A DNA stretch of 64,000 nt from NCBI GenBank assembly GCA_015478945.1, contig JABUQX010113624.1:1-64000 (forward strand), in the 5' to 3' direction. A program made the translations under genes and the position numbers. How positions within the stretch are numbered: position 1 is the first letter of the stretch; each line of letters starts with the position of its first letter. The DNA comes from Trachelipus rathkii (Eukaryota; Arthropoda; Malacostraca; Isopoda; Trachelipodidae). Below the pieces are notes generated by a model. That model had not been told where the DNA came from. It did not search any database and was given only the letters and a program-made list of their open reading frames with translations. This document shows, piece by piece, positions 1-12,765 of this stretch.

Positions 1-224
1 CATTGTCAATTAAGATATCGGCATTAACGTTTTTTAAAATTAGTTGTTATAGATGAGCTTTTGAAGCATTTTACAATATAAAATCCTAAACACATTTACC
101 TTTCATTTGACTTTTCATTATATAGGTAAATTATCCACTTAGTCGATGTAAAAAAAATTTACCAAATAAGGATGTGATCTAGGAAGCTTTGACACTCTTT
201 TGACAAAAGAGAAGAAACTTTATA
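1..224. other. AT-rich DNA, no gene seen
   Basis: Mixed AT-rich sequence before the first microsatellite block. No open frame, motif or RNA gene could be recognised on either strand. Confidence 0.6.
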
Positions 225-227
225 TTA

Positions 228-263
<36 letters not shown>

Positions 264-475
264 TAATTATTATATATATTATTTAATATAATTTATACGT
301 ATAATATATATATATATATCATATACTATGTATTTTATATATATATAAGATATATATCATATAGTATATATATTTATCTACTATATATATTTATATATTA
401 TATATATATATATTAATATATATCATATTATATACTATTATATATAGAGAGGAGAGAGGAGAGAGAGGAGGAGAT
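225..475. repeat. Compound (TA)n / (GGAGA)n microsatellite
   Basis: An imperfect alternating TA block (about 225-446) runs straight into a pure purine tract of GAGAGGAGA type (447-475). The same junction, TA block followed by purine tract, recurs at about 1540-1735, so the two may share an origin. Confidence 0.9.
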
Positions 476-815
476 TAAAATTATCTTCGTCGATTGAAAT
501 GGGTGAAGAAAGTTCGTAACCTAGATTTTGTATTTTTTGTCAGTCCGTAACAAAGTTTGAGATTGGTTTCTTATATGTATTTTATTGAAATCTGAAGTAT
601 ATGTGCAATACCATTTGAATTTAATTCACAAGACCCGGTAGGAGGCATTTAAACTTGATTTAATTATTATAATTGTAATTTTATCAGTGATTTATTTAAT
701 TTATTTTATAATCCAGTTTTATAACAATTTTAAATAATTGTAATTATTTTTATAACCGTATTTGGGGACACAAAATCTAAACATAAATAACACACTTGTA
801 CCTATATATAGCAAA
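476..815. other. AT-rich DNA, no gene seen
   Basis: Non-repetitive AT-rich DNA between two microsatellite blocks. No frame with coding character or recognisable family was seen. Confidence 0.5.
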
Positions 816-1250
816 TGATTTATATATATATATTATTATTAATATTCTATATATTATATATCTATATATATAATATATAATATGTATATAAAATATATAA
901 TAGCTATTTATTACTTACTATATATATTTATATATATATATCCATTATATATTATATATATCGTATATTGTTATTCTTATTATATATATTATTATTCTAT
1001 ATTCATTATATATATTATATTATTATTATATATGTAATTAACTTATATATATAATAATATATAGCTATATATATTAAATATATATACTTTATTCATTTAT
1101 ATACTATATTATATACGCTTTATATATATATATTAGATTTATATATATTTTAATATATTATATTAAATATATAACTATATAATATATATTCTAAAATATA
1201 TTTTATATATATATAATATATATTATATATTTATTATAATGTTTGAATGC
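816..1250. repeat. (TA)n-like block
   Basis: Imperfect alternating TA with ATT and TTA interruptions. It is self-complementary throughout, so it can form hairpins or cruciforms and is a likely assembly trouble spot. Confidence 0.9.
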
Positions 1251-1539
1251 ATAAAATATAATTCTACATAATTTAGTGGAAATTAGAGGTTTGCATGAAC
1301 ACTTTTTTTTATGATTTATAATTTAATAAAAGGTAGCATTTGAAATTGGAATTTTATAAAAATTATAGAAAGCCATATAAAGAGATAATAACAAACCATA
1401 ATACATAACCCATATGTTCACCTAAACAAAGATTGTTATAACATTTAATTTTAGATTTCATTCAACTACGATTGAAGATATATATTATATGAGAATACTC
1501 TATATGCTTATGCATAGAGTATTCTATATTCATTACATA
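1251..1539. other. AT-rich DNA, no gene seen
   Basis: Short unassigned stretch. It contains a small inverted repeat around 1497-1530, where AGAATACTCTATATGC is followed by GCATAGAGTATTCT, a near-perfect palindrome. No coding signal. Confidence 0.5.
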
Positions 1540-1735
1540 TTTATATTATTTATATTATATATTATGTATTAATATTAATTTATTATAATATATATATATA
1601 TTATATATAATTAATTAATTATTTATTATATAATATTATATTTAATTTATATTATTATGGGGAAGGGAGAAGAGAGGAGAGAAGAGAGAGAGTAGAGGAG
1701 AGGGAGAGCAGAGAGAGAGAGAGAGAGGAGACGAG
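1540..1735. repeat. Compound (TA)n / (GA)n microsatellite
   Basis: TA-rich sequence (1540-1658) followed by an almost pure G/A tract at about 1659-1735, with GAGAGAGA and GGAGAG units. It repeats the TA-then-purine arrangement at 225-475. Confidence 0.9.
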
Positions 1736-2486
1736 CAATTATCAAGAAAACTTATCATATACAATATAGGTGTCGAATCGAGCTGTGTCTATTTTTATTG
1801 TCAACGCTGCGAAATTTCGATATTTTTTTGGTTATTGTATTTGTATAAGATTTTTTTTAAAGTTATATTAAAATTGAGTAATTAAAAATAATTATTGAAG
1901 AAAAATATATTGTCAAAAATAGCTAAAAACAAATCAGAAACTAGCGACAAACATAATACGGAGCACATTAACCAATAAAAAATAATCAAGAAAGCATACG
2001 AAACACCAGGGAGGAATAAAACGTCCTGCCAGAAAGGTGAGTTCTTATGAAGGCCTTTTTAGCAAATACCATGAAGTCACACAGAGAATTGCTTTGAGAG
2101 TGTCAAATTCTTTCGAAGTTGCTTGGTCATTGCTAAAAGTTTAGGCTATAATTAGTTGGAATTGCCATTACAGATAAGTAAGGTAGTGCAGAGGTCAATT
2201 GATGTAGTTCACATTAGGGGATGGATGAATCTTAACGAAGAATCATGTTTTTCTATGAGGTAAATTCCATTTAAATAAAAACACAAAAGCAAAACATAAA
2301 AGAGTCAAATTGGCAAAACAAAAAGAAAAAAAACCAAAAAGAAAAAAAAAAAAGCAACAAAAAACCCACAAAACAAAAAACACAAAGTAAATTTAAATAA
2401 GGGGTAACAAATTATAACAGAGGATTAGAGACTGATTAATAATGTGTGATGTTAATTAAATGATAGGTGGTTGGAATTATTTATAA
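1736..2486. other. Unassigned DNA with A-rich tract
   Basis: No gene recognised. From about 2273 to 2400 the + strand is nearly T-free, with AAAAC and AAAAG runs. This is simple A-rich low-complexity DNA. Confidence 0.5.
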
Positions 2487-2720
2487 GTGAAATCCAATGA
2501 ATCCGAGGGTACTTGATATGTTGGGATATTGACCTTCTCAGGCAAATGGCTGACTTAAACAGGGGAATAGCTCTACGAAAGAACGATCTCACTAAGTACA
2601 AAAAAAATTCCAAAGTGATCAACGTGGATGGTAATCTTTGGTCCAGATGTCCAAATAAGATATACCATGTGTTTTTTCACTTTGGCGAGATTCGTCAAAT
2701 TGTTTTTATTCATTATAAAA
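2487..2720 (+). other. Short open frame of unknown nature
   Basis: An open frame from the ATG at 2513 begins with residues of balanced composition (CWDIDLLRQMADLNRGIALR, then K/N-rich) before running into T-rich low-complexity DNA, where it becomes F/Y/L repeats up to 2839. Only the first 65 or so residues (to about 2710) have protein-like composition. I do not recognise a family. It could be a transposon fragment, an exon or chance; the C-terminal half is certainly an artefact of the T-rich tract. Confidence 0.15.
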
Positions 2721-3210
2721 ACATTATTAATTATTTATATTATGTATTTCTTATTCTATATCTTTTATTATATTATTTGTCACTTTATATAATCAGAAAT
2801 ATTTTATTTATTTTTTTTATTTTATTTTTTTTTATTTAATTATTTGTTTATATTTTATTAGTATCTTATTTGTTTTTGGCATCCTATTAGTTTTAGTACA
2901 TTATTTTAGTTATTTTTTTTTTTATCTTACTATCTTTATATATTATGTTATTATCATTTCTTATTATTTTTTGTTTTATTTTATTTTTTATTTTATTTTT
3001 TTTTATGTTTTATTTTTTTTTATTTTAGTCTTTTTTTTATTATTACTTATTAATATTACAAATATTTTATTGGATAATTACTTTAACATTAATCTGTTTT
3101 ATATTAATTATTATTATATTATTTTATCTTATTTATATTTAGTTATTATTTATACAAAGAGAATTAGCTTTCTTATAAAAAATAAGAAGTTCTATGATAG
3201 TAGTTTTTAC
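2700..3210. repeat. T-rich low-complexity (TTTTA)n-like tract
   Basis: The + strand is dominated by T runs with single A (TTTTATTTTATTTT), giving strong strand asymmetry. Open frames here are F/I/L/Y strings without biological meaning. Confidence 0.85.
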
Positions 3211-4559
3211 TAAAATAAGAACACAAGAATGTAAATTGTTGAAAATTTTAAAAGAAATAGTTAATCACAAATTTTTAAGAAATTTTATTTTTAAATAATT
3301 TTAAGTTATAATAATCTTATAAAACATAATTCATACTTTTGAGTAAAATGTTATAAAAACACTATAGATTTTTCAATATGAATATTAACATACTATATAT
3401 TTATGAGTTGGTAAATTGATATTTGAAGATATTATATCTACAGTCATATAAAAATTCATCTCGGTTTTACTTAGTTTAATTATCTTGTCTGTTGTATTAG
3501 ATGTTCCCATTTCGTTTGTGAGGGCAATTGGTCTTCTTCATATTATTTGGTGTTCACTGTAAGGATTATATTTTTTAACTCCAATTTAATCTATTTCCAA
3601 ATTGATCTAGCGTAGCACTATTATTTGTTCCAATTTTATGCAACCCAGATGAATATATATCGTTCCTTACATCATTAATTTAACCTTAGTTTGTATTAGA
3701 TTGCTATTGCATCCAGATTAGTTCCTTGCTGATCCTGTGATTTCTAAGAGGGTAACGACCAATCCTTGTGAAATATCCAATCCCCTTTAAAAATAAACTT
3801 ATTCAAAATCAAACTCTAATACAATTACTACTTTTCCTATATTACCGCAGCTATATTGACACTGACCACAGAACATTTGATCAATACATGTGGAATTGTT
3901 GGGCTCATACTCAGATTGGAATTGGACTTAGGCTGGAAAACTAGTGTTAGTAAAATGAATTTTTTTCTGATTCTCAAATAGTTAAAGTATAAAGGTATTA
4001 TGTTTGATTATTTTCTTTTTAGGTGGGTGGTAGGTTCATGACTTTGTTTTGCGAATTATTTTTGGGCAAAAGAATAAAATGTAATCTTTTTGACTCAATG
4101 ACGCGTCTTTTCTTGAGACGTACATTGACCTATTTTTTCTATAGGCCATTAAATGGAGGTGTAGAGGAAGTGACCATTAAGATTCTTCATAAATGGAGGT
4201 AGATTGAAAAGAAGGTGACTTCTCTACACACAGAATTTTGTGTGAAATATTGGAGATTACCAGGGACTGTTGTAGTCCTCTTTAACGTAAATATGTGTGT
4301 GGAAATCATTGATTTATCTATCTTTACCTAGGTATTAATTTTCTTTATTAACAAGTAAAGAACCCTGAAGACACCTGAAAATTGGACGTTGGAAGGAAGC
4401 CATGATTTTCTGTAATTGTATTTTATTTCTTTATTTTTTGATTCATTTTTATTTTTTATTTTTTGAACCTACTTTTGAAAAGGGCCCTAAGTGGTGTTGA
4501 TCGTAAAAAAATTTAATACTCTATTTAATCCGTAGATCAATCGCTAACTTATATCTATT
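3211..4559. other. Unassigned AT-rich DNA
   Basis: About 1.3 kb of mixed-complexity DNA with no frame, RNA gene or repeat that I can identify. It reads like ordinary intergenic or intronic DNA. Confidence 0.5.
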
Positions 4560-4940
4560 ACTTATTATATCTATATAACTTAGCTTTTATAACTTATATT
4601 TATATATATGATAAATTTTATATATATATAATTATCATTCTAAATAATAATATCTATTCTAATTAATAATCTTATTATCTTATTTCTTATATTTTTTACA
4701 TTATATTATATTTTTATAATATATTTATATATCCCGTTCGAATTGCTATTGAATATTTTGAATTAATTATTTTATTATTATATACATATTCTTATTTTAT
4801 TTGTTAAAGAATATATATATAACTAAATATTTTATTTTATATAATAATATTATCATTTATATATATTATAATTTAATATATATTATATAAATTATATTAA
4901 TATATACTATATATTTATATATCTATCTATATATCGTCAA
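4560..4940. repeat. (TA)n-like block
   Basis: AT-only, imperfectly alternating sequence with TATT and TATC interruptions, ending in a short TATC run near 4918-4935. Confidence 0.85.
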
Positions 4941-5769
4941 ATTTTTAAAAGATAGGGGTAAGGAAGGGTAATTGCCAAGTAAAATATAAAAAGGTAGAGA
5001 TATGAAGAAAGTAAATGAACGCGCTTAAATACATTACAACAAGTGTTTTTAAATTTTCTGGAGAGGCGGATTTGAAGAATTGGGGGCCATAGGTATAATA
5101 ATTTATAATTAAAAGGAAATGTATATTTTTAGTGATTGGACCATGCCATTTATTATTTATGTCTTTATATTTTCAATAAGATTCAAAAAAATCTTATTTT
5201 GTTCTAAAAAAGAAATTAAACTCCGAATTTTTGAAGTGGATAGATATATTAGGAACGAAATGTTCTTTTGAGAGATTTTTCTATATTGGTAACTATGTTT
5301 TCAAATAGGAATAGACTTTGTAACATAAATTATTTTTTAATAATATATTAGACGAGTAATATATAATCTTTATTAAACATATTTAAGTTTTATATATATT
5401 ATTATGATATATGGTAGGATAAAGATTAAACGTAAGGTATCCTTATAAACTATTAATGCTAATAAAAGGATTCACTTTTTAGATTCTTGTTAAATTTTAC
5501 TTACACCCAATTTATAAAATACAAAAGACGGTTTTAAAAAGTTGAAAATTTTACAGTTATGTTCTTTATGGCTTTGAATGAAACAATACTAGCGCTTTTT
5601 TATTTCTGGCTTAGTGTAAGTGTAAGAAGGTCTGGTGAGAATGTTATTGTCAAATTTACTTCTTAAGCAACGAACATGAGTTGCTTGGGTATTTACAATT
5701 TTGTGATTAAAATTAGTTGAAAGTGTGATGTAAAGAAATGGTATTTGAATGTAGAAGTTTAATTTCAGA
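4941..5769. other. Unassigned AT-rich DNA
   Basis: No coding region is supported. The minus-strand frame over 5589-5798 shows no family resemblance and overlaps the start of the possible gypsy remnant on the other strand. Confidence 0.4.
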
Positions 5770-6800
5770 AATTTAAAATGCATGAAAAATATTCGCAAGT
5801 AGAGAAAAAAGCTATGCTAGTAAGTAGTTGTTGGTTAAAAAATATAATACCAATTAATTTATTATAGCATGAGTTCTACGAAAAGTAAAAGGATGTTGGG
5901 CGTAGGTAATAGCACAGTTTTAGATTGGAACAACTTAACCTGTGAAATTATTTATAGATAATTCCTTAAAAACTAAAGCAATACAAATGCAAGCAGAGAT
6001 GGAAGGAGTCGGGGTATCTAAGATACGGGAAGACAGGGTTAGGATAGTTAAACTCACAGGGAGGTTACGAATCGAAACTTTGTTTGGTGTAGAGGTGGGT
6101 CATATGACTCATACGGGTATGGAAAAGAACCTACTGCTTACAGTTAGCTAGAGAACTACACTGTGCCATTATTTAACTATATCTATATTTTATTATATAT
6201 ATATATTTATTATATATATTATCTATATTTATATATATATACTGTTTATATAATATTATTCATTAGTTCTAATAATGTTTTTAAAATTCCTATTAGCCGT
6301 TAACTTAAATACCTATCTCCCTTTCAGTCTAGAAGTATTATTTTTTAAGCTAATATAATAATTAAATTTATTGGCTTCTATTATAGACATAGGTCTATCA
6401 GCATACTTCTCTATTATATCAATTTTATATATTATATCTAATACATATATATATGTTACGGAGTAAGACCAGAGTTAGTACTTAGAAGTTAGGGGTATAA
6501 GAAGTATGTTTAAGCAAACGTACAGAACGAGTTTATATTCGATACAGTTTTAATGTTTTTTCTAGAATAATAAGTTGGATTAAGACCATAGATGATCTAT
6601 CAACATTGAAATTAAGTTTATGGAAGCATTTTTCTTGTCTTATCATTTAGTTTATTCAGGTTAATGACCTGACAGATTCTGACGAGGACTGTCTGTTCAG
6701 GTGACCAAAGATTTTCACAAAGTTTGGAATCCCGCATATACACAAGTCAACAGATTACAACTATTATTAGAACATGACTTTATCATGCATTTAGCAAGAT
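5770..6800 (+). pseudogene. Possible Ty3/gypsy pol remnant
   Basis: Three short + strand segments resemble Ty3/gypsy polyprotein landmarks in the right order. The first, EKYSQVEKKAM (about 5785-5817), resembles the conserved start of gypsy RNase H. The second, in the open frame 5942-6151, ends with VGHMTHTGMEKNLL, resembling the H-x-G-x-K-T zinc-finger end that opens gypsy integrase. The third, FTKFGIPH (about 6713-6736), resembles the integrase core segment around F-x-x-x-G-I-x-H. Spacing is shorter than usual between the first two, and a TA microsatellite (6175-6245) sits before the third. Between them the frame is full of stops. Resemblance is by eye over short motifs, so chance cannot be excluded. 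If real, the element is old and inactive. Confidence 0.28.
6175..6245. repeat. (TA)n-like block
   Basis: Short AT-only alternating tract. A second small TA tract lies at about 6420-6455. Confidence 0.8.
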
Positions 6801-8519
6801 TACGTTTAGTAGAATTGATATATAAATTGAAGATTTTAGGTAAGTAGTAACGTTCAGATTATTATAGGAAGATAGTTAAAATTTTTAACTTATTAACCAG
6901 GTAATTTGTTATATTGAAGTCTAAAAAGCACTGAAGAAAACTTCCTTATATCAATGATTTGTCGTTGCAAAATTCTTCAAATTTCCCTTAGTGTATAAGT
7001 ATCTCTTTAATGATTTTCTTCATTGATCGAATTAAGGCTACTTACCGACTGCACAATTCTTCCATTATTTAACCACGAGTGTTTTTTTGTAAGTCCACTA
7101 TGGGTAAAAAACTATTTGAATATTTTGACAGGTGCATTTGTCAGAATCAGGGGGAGTTTTAGGCACTACGTTCTTGTGAAAGCCATTTAATAGAGAGACA
7201 TATAAGGGTTATTATTTAACAAAAAGTGACAGGAATATATTTCTATTTCCAGCAAGAACCATGAAAGTTTGATGGAAGACTTTGTCAACATGTATAATAG
7301 AAACAATATACATCGAGCAACTCATTAGCCATATTCATTATCTTATAATGAGTAAAGATATAACAATACCCATGGAATCTTTGAGATTGGTAGTAATAAT
7401 GATTTTAACTATATGCAAAATTTATATCTATTATATTTGTTTTTAGTTGCTCAAAATTTGTAAATGTCATTTCAAAATATAAAAAAAAACTTTTGACTTT
7501 TTTTTATGAAAAGAATCATTTGAATTACACACAGCATGTATATAGAAATTCCTTTGTTGAATTTTCGGAGCTTTTCGTTACCCATCAATTTTCACATATT
7601 GGACATAAATAAAAGATATTGTTGTACTATTAATCAGATAAGTATCTAATATAAATATCATTTGACAAATGTGTTTCGTTTAGACTTACCCTCCCCAATT
7701 CATCAATAAACATTATAAAGCTAAATTATATTAAAATTTATTCTGATGTTGGAGAACTTATTGTTTTTACAATATTTTCTTTCAATCATCCTTTAAACTA
7801 CTTGGATGCAATTATTTGTGCCTTTTCATTGAATTTTATCATGACCAACTTGACTTTTATAATATCTTAATCATATTTCACCAATGTCGTCAGTAAAAAC
7901 TCTTATTTTGTAGTGAAACTACTCTTTACTTTCAAAAATAAAATAAGAATATTTAAACTTTCCCTATTTTAGTCTGTTGATTTAACTTTTATATGTTGAA
8001 AATTTGAGCGTGATAGGTTTTTCCTAAGCATGTCTATGAGTTTTCTTTATAACCAATTATGTGTCTGTGTGAGAGTGTGAAGATTCTCTGTTCCTTTCTA
8101 ATAAGATTTTTGAATTGTGATGGAAGTTTCATAAAATGTCTTTTGGAAATTTGATTCAATTGTTACAATAACAAATGTCTTCTTTTGTAAATTTGCATAG
8201 TTTTTCTTCTATTTTACTTTATTCATATTTACTGTTAAATGTTTTTGTGTTGCCGTTGTTGTCAAGAGATTTTGGGAATATGGTGGATATCATGGTATTT
8301 AAATTATTTCAATATCGTTTAATTTGTAAAATGATAAGTCTTGCCCGGCGTTTTCATTTTAGTTTTTTAATCTGTATGTTGCTGCCTATGAATAAGAGTC
8401 CTATTTCTATATGATCCATTAAGAGAAGAAGTCATTGAAAAGTAAAAACAAGAGACAATGCCAGTTAGGTTATTACGTAAGTTGTAAATATAGGATTTCT
8501 ATTTTTAATCTCTTTATTT
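6801..8519. other. Unassigned AT-rich DNA
   Basis: About 1.7 kb with no supportable gene. The hydrophobic 79-codon open frame at 8175-8414 (+) has neither a recognisable family nor context, and T-rich DNA commonly yields such frames. Confidence 0.45.
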
Positions 8520-9020
8520 TATTGATAAAGCGATATAATATATATTGATTACTATTTATCGTTATATTTAATTAAAAATATATATACTATACTTAAACAT
8601 TTTTTTTATATAGTTATATATTATTTATATATTATATTAACTTAAATATGTATATTTCATATTATATAATTTGCTATATTATAATTATTTGATTTGTGTG
8701 TTCTTAATTTTTTACTTTCCGGTTAAGTTATTTTTATCCTAGATTTCAAATTAGAATTCCAAAAAAGGTACTGGATTTTTTTCTTTAGTAATTCAAGTCT
8801 GTTTGATGTAGTTTTGGAAATGGCTGCATTGGGAGTGGCACTCAAATGGAGGCAAATTAGAAAATCTGCAAAAACATTGTCAGTAATGAATAAAAATACG
8901 ATTTTTATATAATCTTATTTTTTCTTATATATACTTTTTATATTATATATATAATCTATTCTTAATTTTTATACTCATGCTCATATTCATACTTATACTT
9001 AGTTTAATATATATATTATA
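8520..9020. repeat. AT-rich simple-sequence region
   Basis: Two (TA)n-like blocks (about 8525-8690 and 8925-9020) flank mixed sequence. No coding signal. Confidence 0.75.
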
Positions 9021-9599
9021 GAATTCGTCTATGAGGTTTTTGTAGGAGTAGTTGTAATTTGTTTTAAAAATGTCTGTACTTAAAATGTTTTATTTAAATG
9101 AATATCCATTTTCGATTAACACATTTCAGTACAGTATGTAATTTAAAATTTTTGATTTATACATGAATATCAATAGTTCTATAATTTCTGATTAGTACAG
9201 TTTACTTAAGGAAAACTGAGGGTTCCTGAATGGCACAGAAAGTTTTGTCAACTTAATCCATTTATTTCTTAAGCATGTAATATCTTCTTTTTGTTGTTTT
9301 GATTATGGATATCGGAGACGATAACCCGTGTATTTTCAGGGACTTTTTTTCATGCGGAATCCTTACAAGTTTTTTTATTCAGTTTTTTTAATAAGAAAGC
9401 TGAAGAGGTCCTAGAATGGAAAGAAAGTCTTGGTCCATTATTCTTTATGTTCAACTGTTTATGTGATAAATTCCAAATTTTACATAATGACCTTTAATGA
9501 TAAATTGTTTTAATCGAATAATATGTGCATTTTTAAATAAGTTTTAATTGGTAATAAAATTAGGTTTTCATAGATATTTACTAATACAATAAGCACAAA
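9021..9599. other. Unassigned DNA
   Basis: No gene, RNA or repeat recognised in this stretch. Confidence 0.5.
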
Positions 9600-10310
9600 G
9601 AAAGTAGATAATATATAGTATATTATACCTATTAGTACCTTTATATTTATATATAATAATAATATATATTATATATATTATATATATTATTATATATATA
9701 TATATAATATACTATAATTTATATATATACAGAATATATATTTAATATTTTATTCACCCTTCAGGTCAGTAACATATATATTTGTGTTGTCATCAATTGT
9801 TGAAATTTGCGAGTGGCTCCATTTGAGTGCCATGCACTATTTGTTAAGTACAACACAAAAGTATTAACAATTTCATACCGGACATTTTTCAGATTTGCTA
9901 AGGATTAAGGCTTTCAGATTAACGGATTTCTTGAAGTCACCTTGTTAATTTATTGATTTATGATAAAATTAATGTATTTAAAAGTAGGAACATTAATAAT
10001 ATACACAAATCATATATGTGTTCTTTATACTGCAGTGTAATCTTTATAATTTATATAATATATTTTTAACTGTCTCTTATGTTCATATTATTTGTATTTC
10101 TATTATTATTATATTATTTATATAATATGATTCTGATATTCATATTATTTATATATATTATATTATAATATATATTATATAATATATATATTATTATTTA
10201 TATATTTATATCTATAAATATATTATTATATATAGATCTATATATAATATTATATATTTATATTTTTATATATACTATTATATATTATATTTGAATAACC
10301 TTTATATTGT
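9600..10310. repeat. (TA)n-like blocks with short spacer
   Basis: AT-only blocks at about 9605-9770 and 10080-10310 are separated by about 300 bp of unassigned DNA. Both are imperfect alternating TA with TTA interruptions. Confidence 0.85.
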
Positions 10311-10319
10311 TTACCTTTA

Positions 10320-12300
10320 CTAGTACATCTTCCTTTTAAGGATATGAGGAGAACAGAACTATTATTTAAGTGGCAGCAGCGAAACAGGATGAGTAAACCC
10401 CAGAGAAAGGAACACCCGACCGAAACCAGTCATACCATGTAAAATGAAAGCGCTGATTCTTGAAGCTCTGAAGATAAATGAGCGGAAACAGTCTATTAAG
10501 AAATGTTGACAAAAAAACAGATATAAAAAAACATGAAAGAAATTAGTTGGGGCAAAAGTGAGCAAAACGAGGAAATTTGCTCTCAGGGCAAGAAACGTTA
10601 AAAATATGCAGGTGTGCCAAGAAAAAAGGTATGTTTGAACAATTACATTAACTTCCAAAAAAAGTTATGAGAAGGAGAAAATAAGAAGTGAAAACTCTAG
10701 CTAATATAGCTGTAGAAAGATGCGAAATTCCAGAGAAGGCTATGAAGAACGATTAAGCTAATTGCTTCAAAAGCTGAAAGTGACGTTAAAGACTTATAGG
10801 AGTTTAAAAATTACTGGAGGGTGTATTTTTTGTTAGAGAAGTTTTCTCTAAATAAGAGTTGATTGAAAGTATTTTTGACAAATTGAATGATGAGGGAATC
10901 TCCATGGAAAGTATTAGTGATAGTAAAATAAGAGAAGGCACCTGAGTGTACTATGACTCACAATATATGTTCCGTGAGTTGAAAACCATTGAATAAAAGA
11001 GTATTCCCGTTTTCACGATGAAGACATTCTTTTAAGATGAACTGATGACTTCAGTTTAGCGTTATTATTGTTAACTACAAAGACGACAACAGAACACATA
11101 TTGAAAATGAATGTAAGGCGATGACTGATTGATTTAAAATAAGTGGAAACAAATTTGTTTTGATTTGATGGATTATTTCTACAATGACAATTTAGTTACA
11201 ACAGTATGTAACATTTAAGAACAGAAGTATGTGCTCTTACACCATAACACATTATTGTAATTGAAGTACATCAGCTCCCTTTTACACTTTGAATAATTAC
11301 ACTACTGTGCAGTATTACCCTCAAAACAATCTATTATATTTGTGCTGACTATTATATTCTCCCATGATCCCAATACCCCTAAGTTACAGATGTTTGAGTG
11401 AGATGGTTATTCACTTATAGATAGTGAATGCATGTTTAAGAGATTAGAAGTAATTTTGTGATTGTGAGCTATCACAAAAGAAGGGAAATTGATAACTTGA
11501 CAGGGGCATCTTGCTGATAAACTGAGTTATACTTGTTCACCTTTATGTATGAAATGACATACTTCGTGAACATTGGTAGCTTAGAAAGAGTAGCAGAGAA
11601 TTTGTATGCAAAAAGTAATCAAAATTAACTAGAAAAAATTGAATGCAATATGATATTAGTAGGGGAAGTACCCATAGTGGAAAAAGTAGCAGTGATATTA
11701 AGTTAGCGTCAAAAATGAGTATGAAGTTTGCAGATAAGAAAATGAAATTAAGGGTTCTAAGTTTCTATAGGTCTTAGACAAAGTTAAATACAAAATAAAA
11801 TGAGTTAATGGACGTTGTAAAGTTGCATTTGAGAGTGTTAATAAACAAATTAGGATATTGAAGTTAGAAATGTTCTGCTAGATTTAGATGTTTGAGGAAC
11901 GGTGTGTAACAGTGAATGAAAATAATTACTTTTTTATACTTATTATATGTTTGAAAGCAATATTTAAGAAAGTTTTGCGTAGTATTTACATAATTGGGTA
12001 TATGACAGGGTTTAAAAAGATAGTTGAAATCATTCTTGTCATTCCTGTACGAGACTACGGTAGGACGATAGTTCAGTTAATATGAAACGATCTAGTAAGA
12101 AAGAATAGATGCTGCACAGAAACATTAATGCATGTATCATTGTAAGCTGAGGGGTGGCTGAGCGATTAACAAATGAGGATTTTTAGAACAACATGTGACT
12201 TGTTATGCACCCAGAAGAAAATCGTCGTTTAGGTTTTCATAAAATTCTTATTTATAACAACCTAACCTTATAGAAACTTGTTTGAACAAGGACCGTGAAC
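10320..12300 (+). other. G/A-skewed block, probable decayed transposon
   Basis: Bounded on both sides by (TA)n blocks, this 2-kb stretch is richer in G and A on the + strand, the same skew shown by the coding strand of the copia and LINE copies later in the window. Translated on +, short runs look protein-like (for example FDKLNDEGISMESISDSKIR near 10879-10938), but every frame is broken by stops. No family is recognised. The minus-strand open frame at 10362-10658 is the antisense of this skewed DNA and not a credible gene. Confidence 0.3.
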
Positions 12301-12582
12301 TATATTTATATATTATATATACTTTAGTATATATTAATATAGATATTATATTATATATTATACTATCTTATTATATGGCTAAATTATGAAATAAGTATGT
12401 ATATTCAAAAATATTATGATACACTAAAAAGGCAATAAATGTTTCCCAACAGAATCTTAGAATTATTAAGAACGTTGAATTTAATGAAAATGCATATATA
12501 TTATATATTTATTAATATCATTATATAATATATATATATTTATATATCTTTACTATATATATATATATTTTACTATATTAAT
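12301..12582. repeat. (TA)n-like block
   Basis: AT-only alternating sequence at about 12301-12375 and 12495-12582 around mixed AT-rich DNA. Confidence 0.8.
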
Positions 12583-12765
12583 GTCGACAAATGGGGGATC
12601 GAGACAAACCGGGGACCACGGGGGAAGTTTATACCCAGTAGAGGGAAGGCAGATTGACAAACAGCCGACCACAAAAACAAAAAGGCCGGCGAGTTAGGAG
12701 ACATCAGGAGGGAATATTCCTACATGTAGTTAAGGCAAGCTTGCGAACAAGATCTGATATATGAT
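12583..12765. other. Isolated GC-rich island
   Basis: About 180 bp of near-balanced composition (GGGGGATCGAGACAAACCGG, later AGGCCGGCGAGTTAGGAG) starts abruptly at the end of a TA block in otherwise very AT-rich DNA. No frame or RNA fold was recognised. It is probably a fragment of an inserted repeat. Confidence 0.4.

Noticed and set aside
1497..1530. Near-perfect palindrome AGAATACTCTATATGC / GCATAGAGTATTCT as a possible regulatory site or terminator
   Set aside because: Short palindromes are frequent in AT-rich DNA and no gene is next to it.
10362..10658. 98-codon F/L-rich minus-strand frame that might look like a membrane protein
   Set aside because: Hydrophobicity comes from antisense of G/A-rich DNA. 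No consistent helix pattern or family.
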